A stretch of DNA of 64,000 nucleotides. Origin: Rossellomorea sp. y25. GTDB lineage: Bacteria > Bacillota > Bacilli > Bacillales > Bacillaceae_B. Under the pieces are notes generated by a model, which was given only the letters and a program-made list of their open reading frames with translations, searched no databases and was not told the DNA's origin. The stretch is taken from assembly GCF_038049935.1 (NCBI RefSeq), contig NZ_CP145886.1, positions 2,364,501-2,428,500 of the forward strand. The letters are read 5' to 3'. Positions 48,116-57,093 of this stretch are shown piece by piece. The translations under genes were made by a program, and so were the position numbers. Positions within the stretch are counted from its first letter, which is position 1. Every line of letters starts with the position of its first letter.

Positions 48116-48358
48116 ATGATGAAAAAAGTTTCGATTACAATCGAATTTTGCATGAGATGAAACTATGCACCTAAAGCCGCGAGTTTCGCGGAACAACTGT
48201 TTACCCATTTTCGCTCAGACATTGAAGAATTAAAGTTAATACCATCCTCTGGTGGCGCCTTTGAAATTTCAGTAGGGGATAAAAAGATTTATTCCAAACT
48301 GGATACAGGTGTTTTCCCGGAGGTCAACCGTATCATCTCTTCGATCGATTCCTTATAA
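48116..48358 (+). CDS. Rdx/SelW-like selenoprotein with CxxU motif
   Basis: 80 aa with UGA at 48158-48160 read as Sec: MMKKVSITIEFCMR, Sec, NYAPKAASFAEQLFTH, then FRSDIEELKLIPSSGGAFEI, SVGDKKIYSKLDTGVFPEV. The C-M-R-U redox motif, the NYAPKA continuation and IPSSGGAFE are those of the Rdx (SelW/SelT/SelH) thioredoxin-like family, where the second position is Cys or Sec. A GUU-loop SECIS hairpin follows. Site GGGAGGAAG, then a terminator at 48367. It lies between selD and selA, so it is probably the main customer of the pathway. Redox role inferred. Confidence 0.93.
48177..48191 (+). promoter_or_regulatory. Bacterial SECIS-like hairpin in the Rdx gene
   Basis: CCGCGA-GTT-TCGCGG, 6-bp perfect stem with the same GUU loop as in selD, starting 16 nt after the UGA. 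Confidence 0.8.
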
Positions 48359-48366
48359 TCATGGAG

Positions 48367-48398
48367 GAAGGTCTGAGTTTTCACCTCAGACCTTCTCA
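48367..48398 (+). terminator. Intrinsic terminator (bidirectional)
   Basis: GAAGGTCTGAG / CTCAGACCTTC stem between the Rdx gene and the convergent cotM. Confidence 0.85.
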
Positions 48399-48416
48399 TC
48401 TATTTAGAGAGTATGA

Positions 48417-48809
48417 TTACTCATGAGATAACCCTTGGACTCGAATAACGAAGGATGAGGGGGTGGGGCATTCTTTTTTAGGAACATTGATTTCGATTGT
48501 ATGATGCTCAATTGAATAGGTGATCGCCCTTTGTTTTAAACAAAAGGGAAAACGTATGGTGCGATTTCTCACCTTGATTTCGTCTTTCATCAATATCGAT
48601 ACAAGCAATTGAGTATCATTTTTCTTAATGATCAATTCCTCTGGACAAATATTTTCTGTCTCAATTTCTACAATGAATGCTTCCGTTGTATCCAGAAATT
48701 CTACTCTAAACTCTTGTTCATCCAATTGAACCGTTGCAGGATCCAACAACCAATCCTTCATATTCTCCTCCCAGTTCTCTAAATAGAAACCCTCCTTTTC
48801 CTTACTCAT
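48417..48809 (-). CDS. cotM: Spore coat protein CotM-like (alpha-crystallin fold)
   Basis: 130 aa, same length as B. subtilis CotM, on the minus strand in the same place relative to sspP, sspO and citB. A diverged small heat shock (Hsp20) domain: EFLDTTEAFIVEIETENICPEEL, then RTIRFPFCLKQ and HHTIEINVPK (the IxV-like end). Needed for assembly of outer coat in B. subtilis. Naming rests on synteny and length; the sequence itself is only weakly Hsp20-like. Confidence 0.75.
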   Translation of the reverse strand: MSKEKEGFYLENWEENMKDWLLDPATVQLDEQEFRVEFLDTTEAFIVEIETENICPEELIIKKNDTQLLVSILMKDEIKVRNRTIRFPFCLKQRAITYSIEHHTIEINVPKKECPTPSSFVIRVQGLSHE

Positions 48810-48909
48810 TTACACCTGACCCCCAACTTCTTCTTTTACACATTGTATTCGTTCTAATTTATTTGGTGAGGGTGTTATAATCAGTATAAAGAATGAAAGA
48901 GGGTTAATA

Positions 48910-50307
48910 ATGAAACAACTCGTCAGAAACATCCCACCCATCCATGAACTCCAACAAGCCACTCAATTCCATACTCTCCTCAACAAGCATCAACTTACCA
49001 AGGAAAGAGGGACGGACTTATTAAAAAAGGCGGTTACAAACTGTCGTAAGTCCCTGCTGAATGAACAATGGCAAGGACCTCATCCATTCACAGACGATTT
49101 TATCGAAGAGATTTTTGCACAGGCAGATGCCTTGATGAAGGAAACCTATTCCCTTTCTCTTCTAAAAGTCATCAATGCAACTGGAACAATCCTCCATACG
49201 AATTTAGGTCGGGCCCGATTGGGACAAGTCTCCATTGATCATGTTAAAGAGATTGCAGGTCACTACAGTAATTTGGAATATGACATTGAAGGGGGAAGAA
49301 GAGGGTCTAGGCACACACATGCCGAGAGATTCATCTGTGATCTAACCGGTGCGGAGGCAGCCATGGTTGTGAATAACAATGCAGCGGCTGTTTACCTTAT
49401 TCTCTCTGCCCTTGCCAAACATAAAGAAGTGATTGTTTCCAGAGGGGAGCTCGTGGAAATCGGCGGATCATTTCGGATTTCTTCCATCATGGAAGAAAGC
49501 GGGGCTCTGCTCTCTGAAGTGGGAACGACGAACAAAACTCACTTAGGAGATTATGAAGAAGCATTGAGTGAAGAGACAGCCATGATCATGAAGGTTCATC
49601 AAAGCAATTTTGTAATAAAAGGATTTACAGAATCCGTTTCCACCGATGAACTTGTTCAGTTATCCCATCGGCTTCCACACATTCTTTATTATGAAGATTT
49701 AGGGAGTGGAGTTCTTTACGACTTCGGACAACTGGGAATCGGAAATGAACCTGTAGTAAAAACAGTCATTGAAAAAGGGGCGGACCTTGTATCCTTTAGT
49801 GGAGATAAATTATTGGGAGGGCCCCAGGCAGGTATCATTGCAGGGAAAAAACAATGGATCGATCAACTTAAAAAGCATCAGCTCGCTCGTGTACTCCGCA
49901 TAGATAAAATGACATTGGCAGCTTTGGAGGTGACTCTCTTGCATTATATAAAAGGGGAAGTCCAGGATAAAAATCCGACCATTGAAGCCATCACCCGGAA
50001 AAAAGAAGATATCCTCCAGCAATCCCACCATTTCATAGAAAATTCACTGGAAGTGGATTTCAGTTTCGAGATAATCGAAGGAAAAAGCCAAATTGGTGGG
50101 GGAACGATGCCGGATGTTGAATTAGATACTTATCTTGTTTCCGTTTCTCATAACATTCTGTCTGCTCAAGAAATTCATGACAAACTCAGAAAGGGGAACC
50201 CTTCCATCATAACAAGAATTCAAGAAGGGTCCGTCCTCCTTGATCTGCGGACTGTCTCCTCCATTGAACAATCGGACATTATCCATGCATTAAAGAATCT
50301 GCAATAG
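48910..50307 (+). CDS. selA: L-seryl-tRNA(Sec) selenium transferase SelA
   Basis: 465 aa PLP enzyme, normal length. It converts Ser-tRNA(Sec) to Sec-tRNA(Sec) using selenophosphate. The PLP lysine is in SFSGDKLLGGPQAGIIAG (about residue 298); other signatures: INATGTILHTNLGRARL, NNNAAAVYLIL, EIGGSFRI, LRIDKMTLAALE. Diverges from cotM. An almost exact repeat (GGGACGGACT, 49009-49018) lies in the N-terminal coding part. SelB and tRNA(Sec) are not in the window. Confidence 0.97.
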   Translation: MKQLVRNIPPIHELQQATQFHTLLNKHQLTKERGTDLLKKAVTNCRKSLLNEQWQGPHPFTDDFIEEIFAQADALMKETYSLSLLKVINATGTILHTNLGRARLGQVSIDHVKEIAGHYSNLEYDIEGGRRGSRHTHAERFICDLTGAEAAMVVNNNAAAVYLILSALAKHKEVIVSRGELVEIGGSFRISSIMEESGALLSEVGTTNKTHLGDYEEALSEETAMIMKVHQSNFVIKGFTESVSTDELVQLSHRLPHILYYEDLGSGVLYDFGQLGIGNEPVVKTVIEKGADLVSFSGDKLLGGPQAGIIAGKKQWIDQLKKHQLARVLRIDKMTLAALEVTLLHYIKGEVQDKNPTIEAITRKKEDILQQSHHFIENSLEVDFSFEIIEGKSQIGGGTMPDVELDTYLVSVSHNILSAQEIHDKLRKGNPSIITRIQEGSVLLDLRTVSSIEQSDIIHALKNLQ

Positions 50308-50312
50308 ACCAT

Positions 50313-50355
50313 AAAAGGTAGTGCGTATTGTGTTATCACAATTCCGCACTACCTT
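50313..50355. terminator. Bidirectional terminator
   Basis: AAGGTAGTGCG...CGCACTACCTT stem (11 bp plus an inner part) between convergent selA and sspP. Confidence 0.85.
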
Positions 50356-50364
50356 AATTATTGC

Positions 50365-50502
50365 TTACATATCGTGATGGCTATGTTGTTTTTGTCGAGT
50401 GTGATTACGATTCTTCACTTTATGTGATCCACTTAAAGGCTCCGGCTGTCCTGACTGCTTTGGAGCGTTCTTACGCATATCTTTACCATCATTTTTGTTC
50501 AT
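50365..50502 (-). CDS. sspP: Small acid-soluble spore protein P
   Basis: 45 aa, [18 protein letters not shown], then [19 protein letters not shown], then KQHSHHDM. The N-terminal KDMRKNAPK and [18 protein letters not shown] core match B. subtilis SspP (CotL). Expressed in the forespore under SigG. Site GGAGGGATG. Here it is separated from sspO by a 0.5-kb gap and another gene. Confidence 0.93.
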   Translation of the reverse strand: MNKNDGKDMRKNAPKQSGQPEPLSGSHKVKNRNHTRQKQHSHHDM

Positions 50503-50619
50503 AAAGCATCCCTCCTGTTCTTAGAATGCTATGTTGGAAAACAGTTTATTCATGGGTATGATTTTTAACTATTTTGACCATACTAAAAAAGCTAATTTCA
50601 GAATAAGGAGAGATTATCC

Positions 50620-50880
50620 CTGCCTTACCATAAAAACAAGCAACAAGCCTATCAAGCTGCTGAACAAAGCGTTACTGAAATACAGAATACAATTAATGAA
50701 CTAGTACTAGATGGAGCTAGTTATGGGTCACAGCTGGCTCACTTGAAGAATGAAGTAAACGAAGCGTATCAACAAATCGAGAATGCACTTGAAGTAGCAT
50801 CAGAGACACAAAGAGCCCAACTTCAACAATTCAAATCGGACTTGTCTTCGATCGTCAATGAAGTAAATGGGCAATCGTAA
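50620..50880 (+). CDS. Hypothetical helical protein, apparent CTG start
   Basis: 86 aa with a long alpha-helical heptad pattern (YHKNKQQAYQAAEQSVTE, LAHLKNEVNEAYQQIENAL, QLQQFKSDLSSIVNEV). AAGGAG sits nine bases upstream of CTG 50620, and no ATG, GTG or TTG start exists before the coding signal, so CTG appears to be the start. It is absent from the B. subtilis order at this spot. Resembles small spore-forming-specific coiled-coil proteins; no family assigned. Confidence 0.6.
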   Translation: MPYHKNKQQAYQAAEQSVTEIQNTINELVLDGASYGSQLAHLKNEVNEAYQQIENALEVASETQRAQLQQFKSDLSSIVNEVNGQS

Positions 50881-50894
50881 GAAATAATACGGAA

Positions 50895-50936
50895 AAAAAC
50901 CCACTCTGCTAAATAAGCAGTGTGGGTTTTATTTTG
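50895..50936 (+). terminator. Intrinsic terminator
   Basis: AACCCACtcTGCT / AGCAgtGTGGGTTTT stem. Confidence 0.8.
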
Positions 50937-51046
50937 AAACAAATAGGGTAGGGGAGAAGAGAGGAAGGCATGTACATAAATGCAGGTGACAAAACTAATT
51001 CGCTTATGTATATAAGCCCTGTTAGTTTCATCACCTTACATTTGAA

Positions 51047-51196
51047 TTACTGATTGGTTTTGCGTTTTTTATTAAACTGACGCTGAGCTTCAGTTAATGG
51101 TTCATTTGAATACTCTTCATTGTAACCGGCACCATTTCCTTGTGCTTTTGCCGCATTCATGCCGTTAATTACATGGTTAGCTTTACGTTTAGCCAT
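51047..51196 (-). CDS. sspO: Small acid-soluble spore protein O
   Basis: 49 aa from ATG 51196 (GGAGGTGTTC upstream): [19 protein letters not shown], then [19 protein letters not shown], then [11 protein letters not shown]. Matches SspO (CotK) of B. subtilis. Reads away from citB. Confidence 0.93.
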   Translation of the reverse strand: MAKRKANHVINGMNAAKAQGNGAGYNEEYSNEPLTEAQRQFNKKRKTNQ

Positions 51197-51373
51197 TGTA
51201 GAACACCTCCATAAGGATAGAATGCCACCATCATCCACCCGTTATTAGAGGGAAAGGCTAACAGATTTGTTTTTTCAAAATAATATTTTCTGGCAGCTGA
51301 CACGTTTTGACATGGGGAAAAATGTTGTTATACCAATATTTTTCTAGAAACCCAAAGGAGTTTATTATTTTAG

Positions 51374-51388
51374 ATAAGAAAAACTTAT
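51374..51388 (+). promoter_or_regulatory. CcpC box upstream of citB
   Basis: ATAA-N7-TTAT (ATAAGAAAAACTTAT), the exact CcpC dyad consensus; CcpC represses citB unless citrate is present in B. subtilis. Confidence 0.6.
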
Positions 51389-51449
51389 CAAAAACAATAA
51401 CTTTATTGTTATTTACTTATGTAATCGCTTGTATTAAGATGTAAATGTG

Positions 51450-51484
51450 AGAAAAGTTCGTTAGTTTAGAACGAAAACTTTTCG
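51450..51484 (+). promoter_or_regulatory. Hairpin in the citB leader
   Basis: GAAAAGTTCGTT at 51451-51462 can pair with AACGAAAACTTTTC at 51470-51483, with a 2-nt bulge and a 7-nt loop, ahead of the citB start. A possible aconitase-type (IRE-like) or regulatory stem. Confidence 0.4.
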
Positions 51485-51520
51485 ACTTATTGTGTGATGT
51501 AGTTTAGAGGGGGAATCGAA

Positions 51521-54232
51521 ATGGCAAAGAACGATGTATTTAATGCACGATCTTCTTTCGAACTAGAAGGAAAACGTTATCATTATTATCGTTTAAAAGC
51601 GCTTGAAGAAGCAGGAGTAACAAAGATTAATCGCTTACCTTACAGTGTAAAGGTATTGCTCGAGTCTGTACTTCGTCAATTTGACGGACGCGTGATCAAC
51701 AAAGACCACGTTGAAAATTTAGCAAACTGGGGCTCAACTGAAGTGAAAGATGCGGAAGTTCCATTCAAACCTTCCCGTGTCATCCTTCAAGATTTCACTG
51801 GTGTACCAGCAGTAGTTGACTTAGCGTCTTTACGTAAAGCAATGGCTGATATTGGTGGAGATCCACAAAAGATCAATCCTGAAATTCCGGTTGATCTTGT
51901 AATAGATCACTCCGTACAAGTAGATAAATATGGTACAGCTGATTCATTAAAAACAAATATGGACCTTGAATTTGAACGTAATGCTGAGCGTTACCAATTC
52001 TTAAGCTGGGCTCAAAAAGCATTTGAAAACTATCGTGCCGTGCCGCCAGCAACAGGAATCGTTCACCAGGTTAACTTAGAATACCTGGCCAATGTTGTCC
52101 ACGCTGTTGAAACAACAGAAGGTGACTTCGAAACATATCCAGATACATTGGTCGGTACTGATTCTCATACCACAATGATCAATGGTATCGGTGTACTTGG
52201 TTGGGGTGTTGGTGGAATTGAAGCAGAAGCAGGAATGCTTGGTCAGCCTTCTTATTTCCCAATCCCTGAAGTAATCGGTGTGAAATTCACTGGCGAACTT
52301 CCAAACGGTGCAACAGCTACTGACTTAGCTCTTAAAGTAACCCAAGTTCTACGTCAAAAGGGTGTTGTAGGTAAATTCGTTGAGTACTTCGGACCAGGAG
52401 TAGCCACTCTTCCACTTGCAGATCGTGCAACGATTGCCAACATGGCGCCTGAATACGGCGCAACATGCGGTTTCTTCCCAGTTGACTCAGAATCATTGGA
52501 TTACCTTCGTTTAACTGGTCGCGACGAAACGCATATCAAGATGGTTGAAGAATACTTAAAGAAAAATGAAATGTTCTTTACACCTGAAAAAGAAGAGCCT
52601 ACTTACACAGATGTTGTGGAAATCGATCTATCAGTAGTAGAAGCAAATCTTTCCGGACCAAAACGTCCACAGGATTTAATTCCACTTTCTGACATGAAAG
52701 AAATGTTCCACAAATCCATTACAGCTAAAGAAGGCGTACAAGGATTTGGACTTGATAAGTCTGAAATCAATAAAACAGCAAAGTATACAACGGCAGATGG
52801 TCAAGATGTTTCCATGCCTACCGGTGCAATCGGGATCGCAGCCATTACTTCCTGTACAAATACATCTAACCCATACGTAATGCTGGGAGCAGGCCTGGTC
52901 GCCAAGAAAGCAGTAGAGCTTGGAATGAATGTTCCAGACTACGTGAAAACATCACTTGCACCTGGATCAAAAGTTGTAACAGGGTACCTTAGAGACTCCG
53001 GATTACTTTCATACCTTGAAGATATCGGTTTCAACCTTGTAGGATATGGTTGTACAACATGTATCGGTAACTCTGGTCCATTACGTCCTGAAATTGAAAA
53101 AGCAGTATCAGATGCTGATCTATTGTTAACTTCAGTACTATCAGGTAACCGTAACTTTGAAGGACGAATTCATCCATTAGTGAAAGCAAACTATCTGGCT
53201 TCACCACCATTGGTTGTGGCATACGCGTTAGCTGGTACAGTGGATATCGATCTTCAAAAGGATTCTCTTGGTAAAGACAAAGACGGTAATGATGTGTTCT
53301 TCAGAGACATCTGGCCTTCTCAAGATGAAGTTAAAGACGTAGTGAAGCAAACAGTTACACCTGAATTATTCCGTAGAGAATATGAGCATGTATTCTCTGA
53401 GAATGAGCGTTGGAACGAAATCCAAACAAGCAATGAACCGCTTTACAGCTTTGATGAAACTTCAACTTACATTCAAAACCCTTCATTCTTCACTGGTTTA
53501 GCTCCAACTCCTGAAGATATCCAAGGGTTGAATGGACTGCGTGTTGTAGGGAAATTTGGTGACTCTGTAACAACTGACCATATCTCTCCTGCAGGTGCTA
53601 TCGGCAAAGACACTCCAGCAGGGAAATACCTGCGCGCGAATAATGTTGAGCCTCGTGATTTCAACTCTTACGGTTCTCGTCGTGGTAACCATGAAGTAAT
53701 GATGCGCGGTACGTTTGCAAACATTCGTATCCGTAACCAAATTGCTCCTGGTACAGAAGGTGGATTCACAACATACTGGCCTGAAAATGAAGTGATGCCT
53801 ATGTATGATGCATGCATGAAGTATCAACAAGACGGTACTGGATTGGTTGTACTGGCAGGAAAAGATTACGGAATGGGATCTTCTCGTGACTGGGCAGCGA
53901 AAGGTACAAATCTTCTTGGGATTAAAACGGTTATCGCAGAAAGCTATGAGCGTATTCACCGTTCAAACCTTGTGATGATGGGTGTGCTTCCACTTCAATT
54001 CAAGAAGGGTGACAGCGCTGAATCTCTAGGATTAACGGGTAGAGAAACGATTTCTGTCAATGTTACAAACGATGTTAAACCTCGTGATATCTTAACAGTT
54101 ACAGCTGTAGCTGAAGATGGTACTAAAACAGAGTTTGAAGTATTAGCTCGTTTTGATTCCGATGTAGAAGTTGACTACTACCGCCATGGTGGAATTCTAC
54201 AAATGGTTCTACGTAATAAATTACAGTCATAA
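51521..54232 (+). CDS. citB: Aconitate hydratase (CitB/AcnA)
   Basis: 903 aa, TCA cycle enzyme converting citrate to isocitrate; moonlights as an iron-responsive RNA-binding protein in Bacillus. Cluster Cys: TSCTNTSNP (near residue 445) and [11 protein letters not shown] (two Cys near 511-514). C-terminal swivel domain from about 690 ([44 protein letters not shown]). GGGGGAATCG before the ATG. Upstream CcpC box and leader hairpin. Its neighbours are spore genes, as in B. subtilis. Confidence 0.96.
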   Translation: MAKNDVFNARSSFELEGKRYHYYRLKALEEAGVTKINRLPYSVKVLLESVLRQFDGRVINKDHVENLANWGSTEVKDAEVPFKPSRVILQDFTGVPAVVDLASLRKAMADIGGDPQKINPEIPVDLVIDHSVQVDKYGTADSLKTNMDLEFERNAERYQFLSWAQKAFENYRAVPPATGIVHQVNLEYLANVVHAVETTEGDFETYPDTLVGTDSHTTMINGIGVLGWGVGGIEAEAGMLGQPSYFPIPEVIGVKFTGELPNGATATDLALKVTQVLRQKGVVGKFVEYFGPGVATLPLADRATIANMAPEYGATCGFFPVDSESLDYLRLTGRDETHIKMVEEYLKKNEMFFTPEKEEPTYTDVVEIDLSVVEANLSGPKRPQDLIPLSDMKEMFHKSITAKEGVQGFGLDKSEINKTAKYTTADGQDVSMPTGAIGIAAITSCTNTSNPYVMLGAGLVAKKAVELGMNVPDYVKTSLAPGSKVVTGYLRDSGLLSYLEDIGFNLVGYGCTTCIGNSGPLRPEIEKAVSDADLLLTSVLSGNRNFEGRIHPLVKANYLASPPLVVAYALAGTVDIDLQKDSLGKDKDGNDVFFRDIWPSQDEVKDVVKQTVTPELFRREYEHVFSENERWNEIQTSNEPLYSFDETSTYIQNPSFFTGLAPTPEDIQGLNGLRVVGKFGDSVTTDHISPAGAIGKDTPAGKYLRANNVEPRDFNSYGSRRGNHEVMMRGTFANIRIRNQIAPGTEGGFTTYWPENEVMPMYDACMKYQQDGTGLVVLAGKDYGMGSSRDWAAKGTNLLGIKTVIAESYERIHRSNLVMMGVLPLQFKKGDSAESLGLTGRETISVNVTNDVKPRDILTVTAVAEDGTKTEFEVLARFDSDVEVDYYRHGGILQMVLRNKLQS

Positions 54233-54242
54233 TGTAACCTTT

Positions 54243-54270
54243 AAGCCTCGGGTCTTCCCGGGGCTTTTTT
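54243..54270 (+). terminator. citB terminator
   Basis: AAGCCtCGGG / CCCGgGGCTTTTTT stem. Confidence 0.85.
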
Positions 54271-54384
54271 AATTACCCTCAGCAACTGACTAGCTTAGAA
54301 GCTCATTCTAAATTCCATGACTAATCAGAGACAAGCTAACATAAGATGATAGTAATATCATTCCTATGAGAGGAGCACACTCCT

Positions 54385-54972
54385 TTGAAATCCATTTTCG
54401 GCATTTTGCTTGTAGCATTATTAGTCTTCACGTTTTATATTGAGAATAAGTCAGAGCCCACTTACTTTTCAGAAAATACGTTCCCGCAAGCTGAGGCATA
54501 TGATCAGTTAATTGATATAGAAGAGGGGGAGGTGTCAGAAACTACTCCAGTAGAGAACTATCCTGGACCAAATGTGGGAGACAAAGCCATCGACTTTAAA
54601 TTGGATACCTTATCCGGGGAAACGATCACATTGTCTGAATTAAAGGGAAAGAAAGTGATTCTTAACTTCTGGGCTACATGGTGCCCACCCTGTAAAGAAG
54701 AAATGCCGATCATGCAGGAGTTCTATACGAAATACGGGCAGAACGTTGAAGTACTGGCAATCAATATCGATCCCCAATACAACGTAAAAGAATACCAAAA
54801 AGCAATGGGACTCACTTTCCCGATCCTATTAGACAAAGACGACAAAATCAACAACGCCTACGACATCCTAACCGTCCCAACCACATTCGTCATCAACGAA
54901 CAAGGAACCATCACCCACAAACAAATTGGAGCCATTACCACCCTTGCAGACTTCACCGCGCTAATCAAGTGA
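54385..54972 (+). CDS. yneN: Thioredoxin-like disulfide oxidoreductase (YneN/ResA-like)
   Basis: 195 aa. One N-terminal membrane anchor (residues about 4-18), an acidic linker, then a thioredoxin fold with WATWCPPCKEEMP (CPPC active site near residue 108) and the cis-Pro segment VPTTFVI. Extracytoplasmic reductant or carrier of electrons, as in ResA/StoA. Name by synteny with B. subtilis yneN after citB. TTG start with AGAGGAG. A repeat-like copy (AGGACGGACC) follows at 54973. Confidence 0.85.
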   Translation: MKSIFGILLVALLVFTFYIENKSEPTYFSENTFPQAEAYDQLIDIEEGEVSETTPVENYPGPNVGDKAIDFKLDTLSGETITLSELKGKKVILNFWATWCPPCKEEMPIMQEFYTKYGQNVEVLAINIDPQYNVKEYQKAMGLTFPILLDKDDKINNAYDILTVPTTFVINEQGTITHKQIGAITTLADFTALIK

Positions 54973-55108
54973 AGGACGGACCTCCAGCAGACTCTATATA
55001 GTGAATTCTTGAACCAAACTCAATCATCTATTGTGACCTTTGTTTAAAATATCTGACATTTGGATATACTACTTATAACAAATCACACTGGAGAGTGAGG
55101 CGATTGGA

Positions 55109-55255
55109 TTGCGCAGACCAAGGAAGAAATCATTTGCAGATCTTGTGAAAGAAAACAAAAAGCAGCTCCTTCTAGATCAAGATGCCATGGATGCCATTGA
55201 AGAACGAATCGATGCAAGACTGGAAATTAAGCGCCCTATAGGCAAAGCCGAGTAA
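55109..55255 (+). CDS. FbpB-like small basic protein
   Basis: 48 aa: start TTG, RRPRKKSFADLVKENKKQ, LLLDQDAMDAIEERIDARL, EIKRPIGKAE. This is the FbpB (YdbN) pattern of Fur-regulated basic proteins, which act as RNA chaperones for the FsrA iron-sparing RNA in B. subtilis. No clear Fur box is seen upstream. Not at this spot in B. subtilis. Site GAGTGAGGCG is weak. Confidence 0.7.
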   Translation: MRRPRKKSFADLVKENKKQLLLDQDAMDAIEERIDARLEIKRPIGKAE

Positions 55256-55361
55256 GGAATTACGAGGCTTATTTTTTTTGCCCACAGAAAATAATACTGC
55301 CAATTATTACGTCTTTTCTTCCTTCCCATTTTGGTAATCATACTAGTAAGGAGGGGAAGTT

Positions 55362-55505
55362 ATGAGTAATTCAAAGGGAAGTCCGAATCATTTTGCACCA
55401 AACCATATAGGAACTCAATCAAGAGCTGCAGGCGGCAACAAAGGGAAACAAATGCAAGATAAATCTGGTAAGCATGCACAAGTCATCCAGACAAAGGGTG
55501 AATAA
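55362..55505 (+). CDS. sspN: Small acid-soluble spore protein N
   Basis: 47 aa: [47 protein letters not shown]. Matches SspN of B. subtilis (same APxHxGT start and MQTKGE-type end). AAGGAGGGG before the ATG. In operon order sspN-tlp. Confidence 0.92.
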   Translation: MSNSKGSPNHFAPNHIGTQSRAAGGNKGKQMQDKSGKHAQVIQTKGE

Positions 55506-55580
55506 ACGCTTCAGACGAAAAATGAAAAGGGATAGGCCCTAAGGTCCGTCCCTCAACACGAATAGCAGGAGGAATGCAGG

Positions 55581-55808
55581 ATGGCATGGGATAAACCGAA
55601 TCTAGATGATCGTAGTGATAATGTAGAAAAGCTTCAAGGTATGGTTCAGCATACGATTGAGAATATGGAGAAGGCTGAGGAGTCGATGGCTTTCACAGAT
55701 AGTGAAGAGCAGCTTCAGTCTATTAAAGATAAGAATGAACGTCGCCGGGAAAGCCTGCAAGCTTTCCGAAACGAAATTCAAGACGAAGCTCATCAAACTG
55801 AGCAATAA
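55581..55808 (+). CDS. tlp: Thioredoxin-like small acid-soluble spore protein Tlp
   Basis: 75 aa hydrophilic helical protein, WDKPNLDDRSDNVEKLQGMVQHTIENMEKAEESM at the start, as in Tlp of B. subtilis. Despite its name it has no CxxC. Forespore protein. AGGAGGAATG before the ATG. An isolated GGTCCGTCCC repeat lies at 55543-55552, between sspN and tlp. Confidence 0.9.
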   Translation: MAWDKPNLDDRSDNVEKLQGMVQHTIENMEKAEESMAFTDSEEQLQSIKDKNERRRESLQAFRNEIQDEAHQTEQ

Positions 55809-55815
55809 CACCTGC

Positions 55816-55864
55816 AACCCGAACGGAAAGGGCTCAAATGAGACCTTTCCGTTCGGGTTCTTTC
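55816..55864 (+). terminator. Intrinsic terminator
   Basis: AACCCGAACGGAAAGG / CCTTTCCGTTCGGGTT stem, perfect 16 bp, then TCTTTC. Confidence 0.8.
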
Positions 55865-55975
55865 ATCCATAATAAAGGCACCAGAAGCAATTCACTCCGG
55901 AACCAATTTGTTCAATGCTTTCTCCATCTATGTTAAAATGAGGAAGGATACTGATTAGATGAAGAGGGTGTAAAG

Positions 55976-56392
55976 ATGCAAATTGCTGAAAAAACCATCG
56001 AGGTAAGATACGCAGAAACGGATCAAATGGGTGTTGTGTATCACGCCAATTATCTTGTATGGATGGAATTAGGAAGAACGCAACTAATTGAAGATCTCGG
56101 CTTTAAGTATGCTGATATCGAAAAAGAAGGGATTCTTTCTCCTGTTATCGATCTGAATGTCAGCTATAAATCACCGGTTCGTTACGGGGAAAAAGCGTTT
56201 ATTAAAACGTGGGTTGAGGAATATGACGGGCTTCGCATTACCTATGCTTATGAAATTTATAATGGTCAGAACCAGCTGGCCATCACGGGACAATCGAAAC
56301 ATGTTTGCGTCAAGCAGGAAAACTTCCGTCCGATTTCGATTCGTAAAATGTTCCCACATTGGCACGAAGCATATGAAAAAGCTAAGAAGTAA
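55976..56392 (+). CDS. yneP: Hotdog-fold acyl-CoA thioesterase YneP
   Basis: 138 aa. Motif VRYAETDQMGVVYHANYLVWMELGRTQLI (about residues 9-37) is the 4-hydroxybenzoyl-CoA thioesterase/YbgC signature with the catalytic Asp. Hydrolyses acyl-CoA. Name by synteny. ATG with AGAGGGTG. Confidence 0.9.
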   Translation: MQIAEKTIEVRYAETDQMGVVYHANYLVWMELGRTQLIEDLGFKYADIEKEGILSPVIDLNVSYKSPVRYGEKAFIKTWVEEYDGLRITYAYEIYNGQNQLAITGQSKHVCVKQENFRPISIRKMFPHWHEAYEKAKK

Positions 56393-56460
56393 TTTCTACA
56401 TAGAGGAGTTGCCCCTTTTAAAACTCCCATACTGAAGCATGACAGAAAGGAAGATCCTCC

Positions 56461-56769
56461 ATGGCATTCGGGTTAACAAAACATGAATTACATGCATGGA
56501 AAGAGCGTGTAAAGCGTGGAGAGATTGCATTTCTCACTCATTACTGGCTTGATGATCGATTTCCCCATGCACGATCTGTAACGAAAGTCGGCTGCTGTGA
56601 CATCGATACATTAACTGGATGGGGTAAGAAGTATGGTTTAAAAAAAGAATGGATTCATCAGAGGGAAGACGGATTTCCTCATTTTGATCTTTTGGGAGAC
56701 ATTCAATATCATATTCTCCTTACAGAGGGGTTACACGACCATATTGCACGTTTTCTGAACCGGACATAA
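56461..56769 (+). CDS. yneQ: YneQ family protein
   Basis: 102 aa hydrophilic protein, beginning FGLTKHELHAWKERVKRGEIAFLTHYWLDDRFPHARSVTKVGC, ending RFLNRT. Matches B. subtilis YneQ in place and size; function unknown. Cys-Cys pair CCDIDT near residue 45. GGAAGATCCTCC site. Confidence 0.85.
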   Translation: MAFGLTKHELHAWKERVKRGEIAFLTHYWLDDRFPHARSVTKVGCCDIDTLTGWGKKYGLKKEWIHQREDGFPHFDLLGDIQYHILLTEGLHDHIARFLNRT

Positions 56770-56795
56770 AAAGGCTGGCATATGCCAGCCTTCCA
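56768..56795. terminator. Bidirectional terminator
   Basis: AAGGCTGGCAT / ATGCCAGCCTT palindromic stem between convergent yneQ and yneR. Confidence 0.75.
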
Positions 56796-56802
56796 TGCTT
56801 TC

Positions 56803-57093
56803 TTATTTTTTGTACTCATATGAAGGTTCTTTAAGTTTATCGTCAAACTTAACGTACAAATCATGACCATCAAAAAACCATAAATCTCTTTCTTCAATAA
56901 AAAATTCCCGGTTCTCGACTTCGACTCGTTCGCCAATATCCACCGGTTCGTCTTTATTCACTCCTAATGAAAAACTATCATGCAGAGGACTGGAACCTCC
57001 ATAGCGCACATAAAAACGAACTTGATCGCCTTCCTCTACAAGCATTTCGTCTTTAAACCACGTAAGAGCTTCTTTTGAAATATGTATCTTCAT
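56803..57093 (-). CDS. yneR: HesB/IscA-like protein YneR
   Basis: 96 aa, HesB-like fold: ISKEALTWFKDEM, VRFYVRYGGSS, SLGVNKDEPVDIGERVEVENREFFIEERDLWFFDGHDLYVKFDD. It lacks the three conserved Cys of IscA, so Fe-S carriage is doubtful. B. subtilis YneR homologue by place and length. Minus strand. Confidence 0.87.
   Translation of the reverse strand: MKIHISKEALTWFKDEMLVEEGDQVRFYVRYGGSSPLHDSFSLGVNKDEPVDIGERVEVENREFFIEERDLWFFDGHDLYVKFDDKLKEPSYEYKK

Noticed and set aside
53498..53959. 153-codon minus-strand frame inside citB
   Set aside because: Shadow of a strongly conserved gene in another frame.
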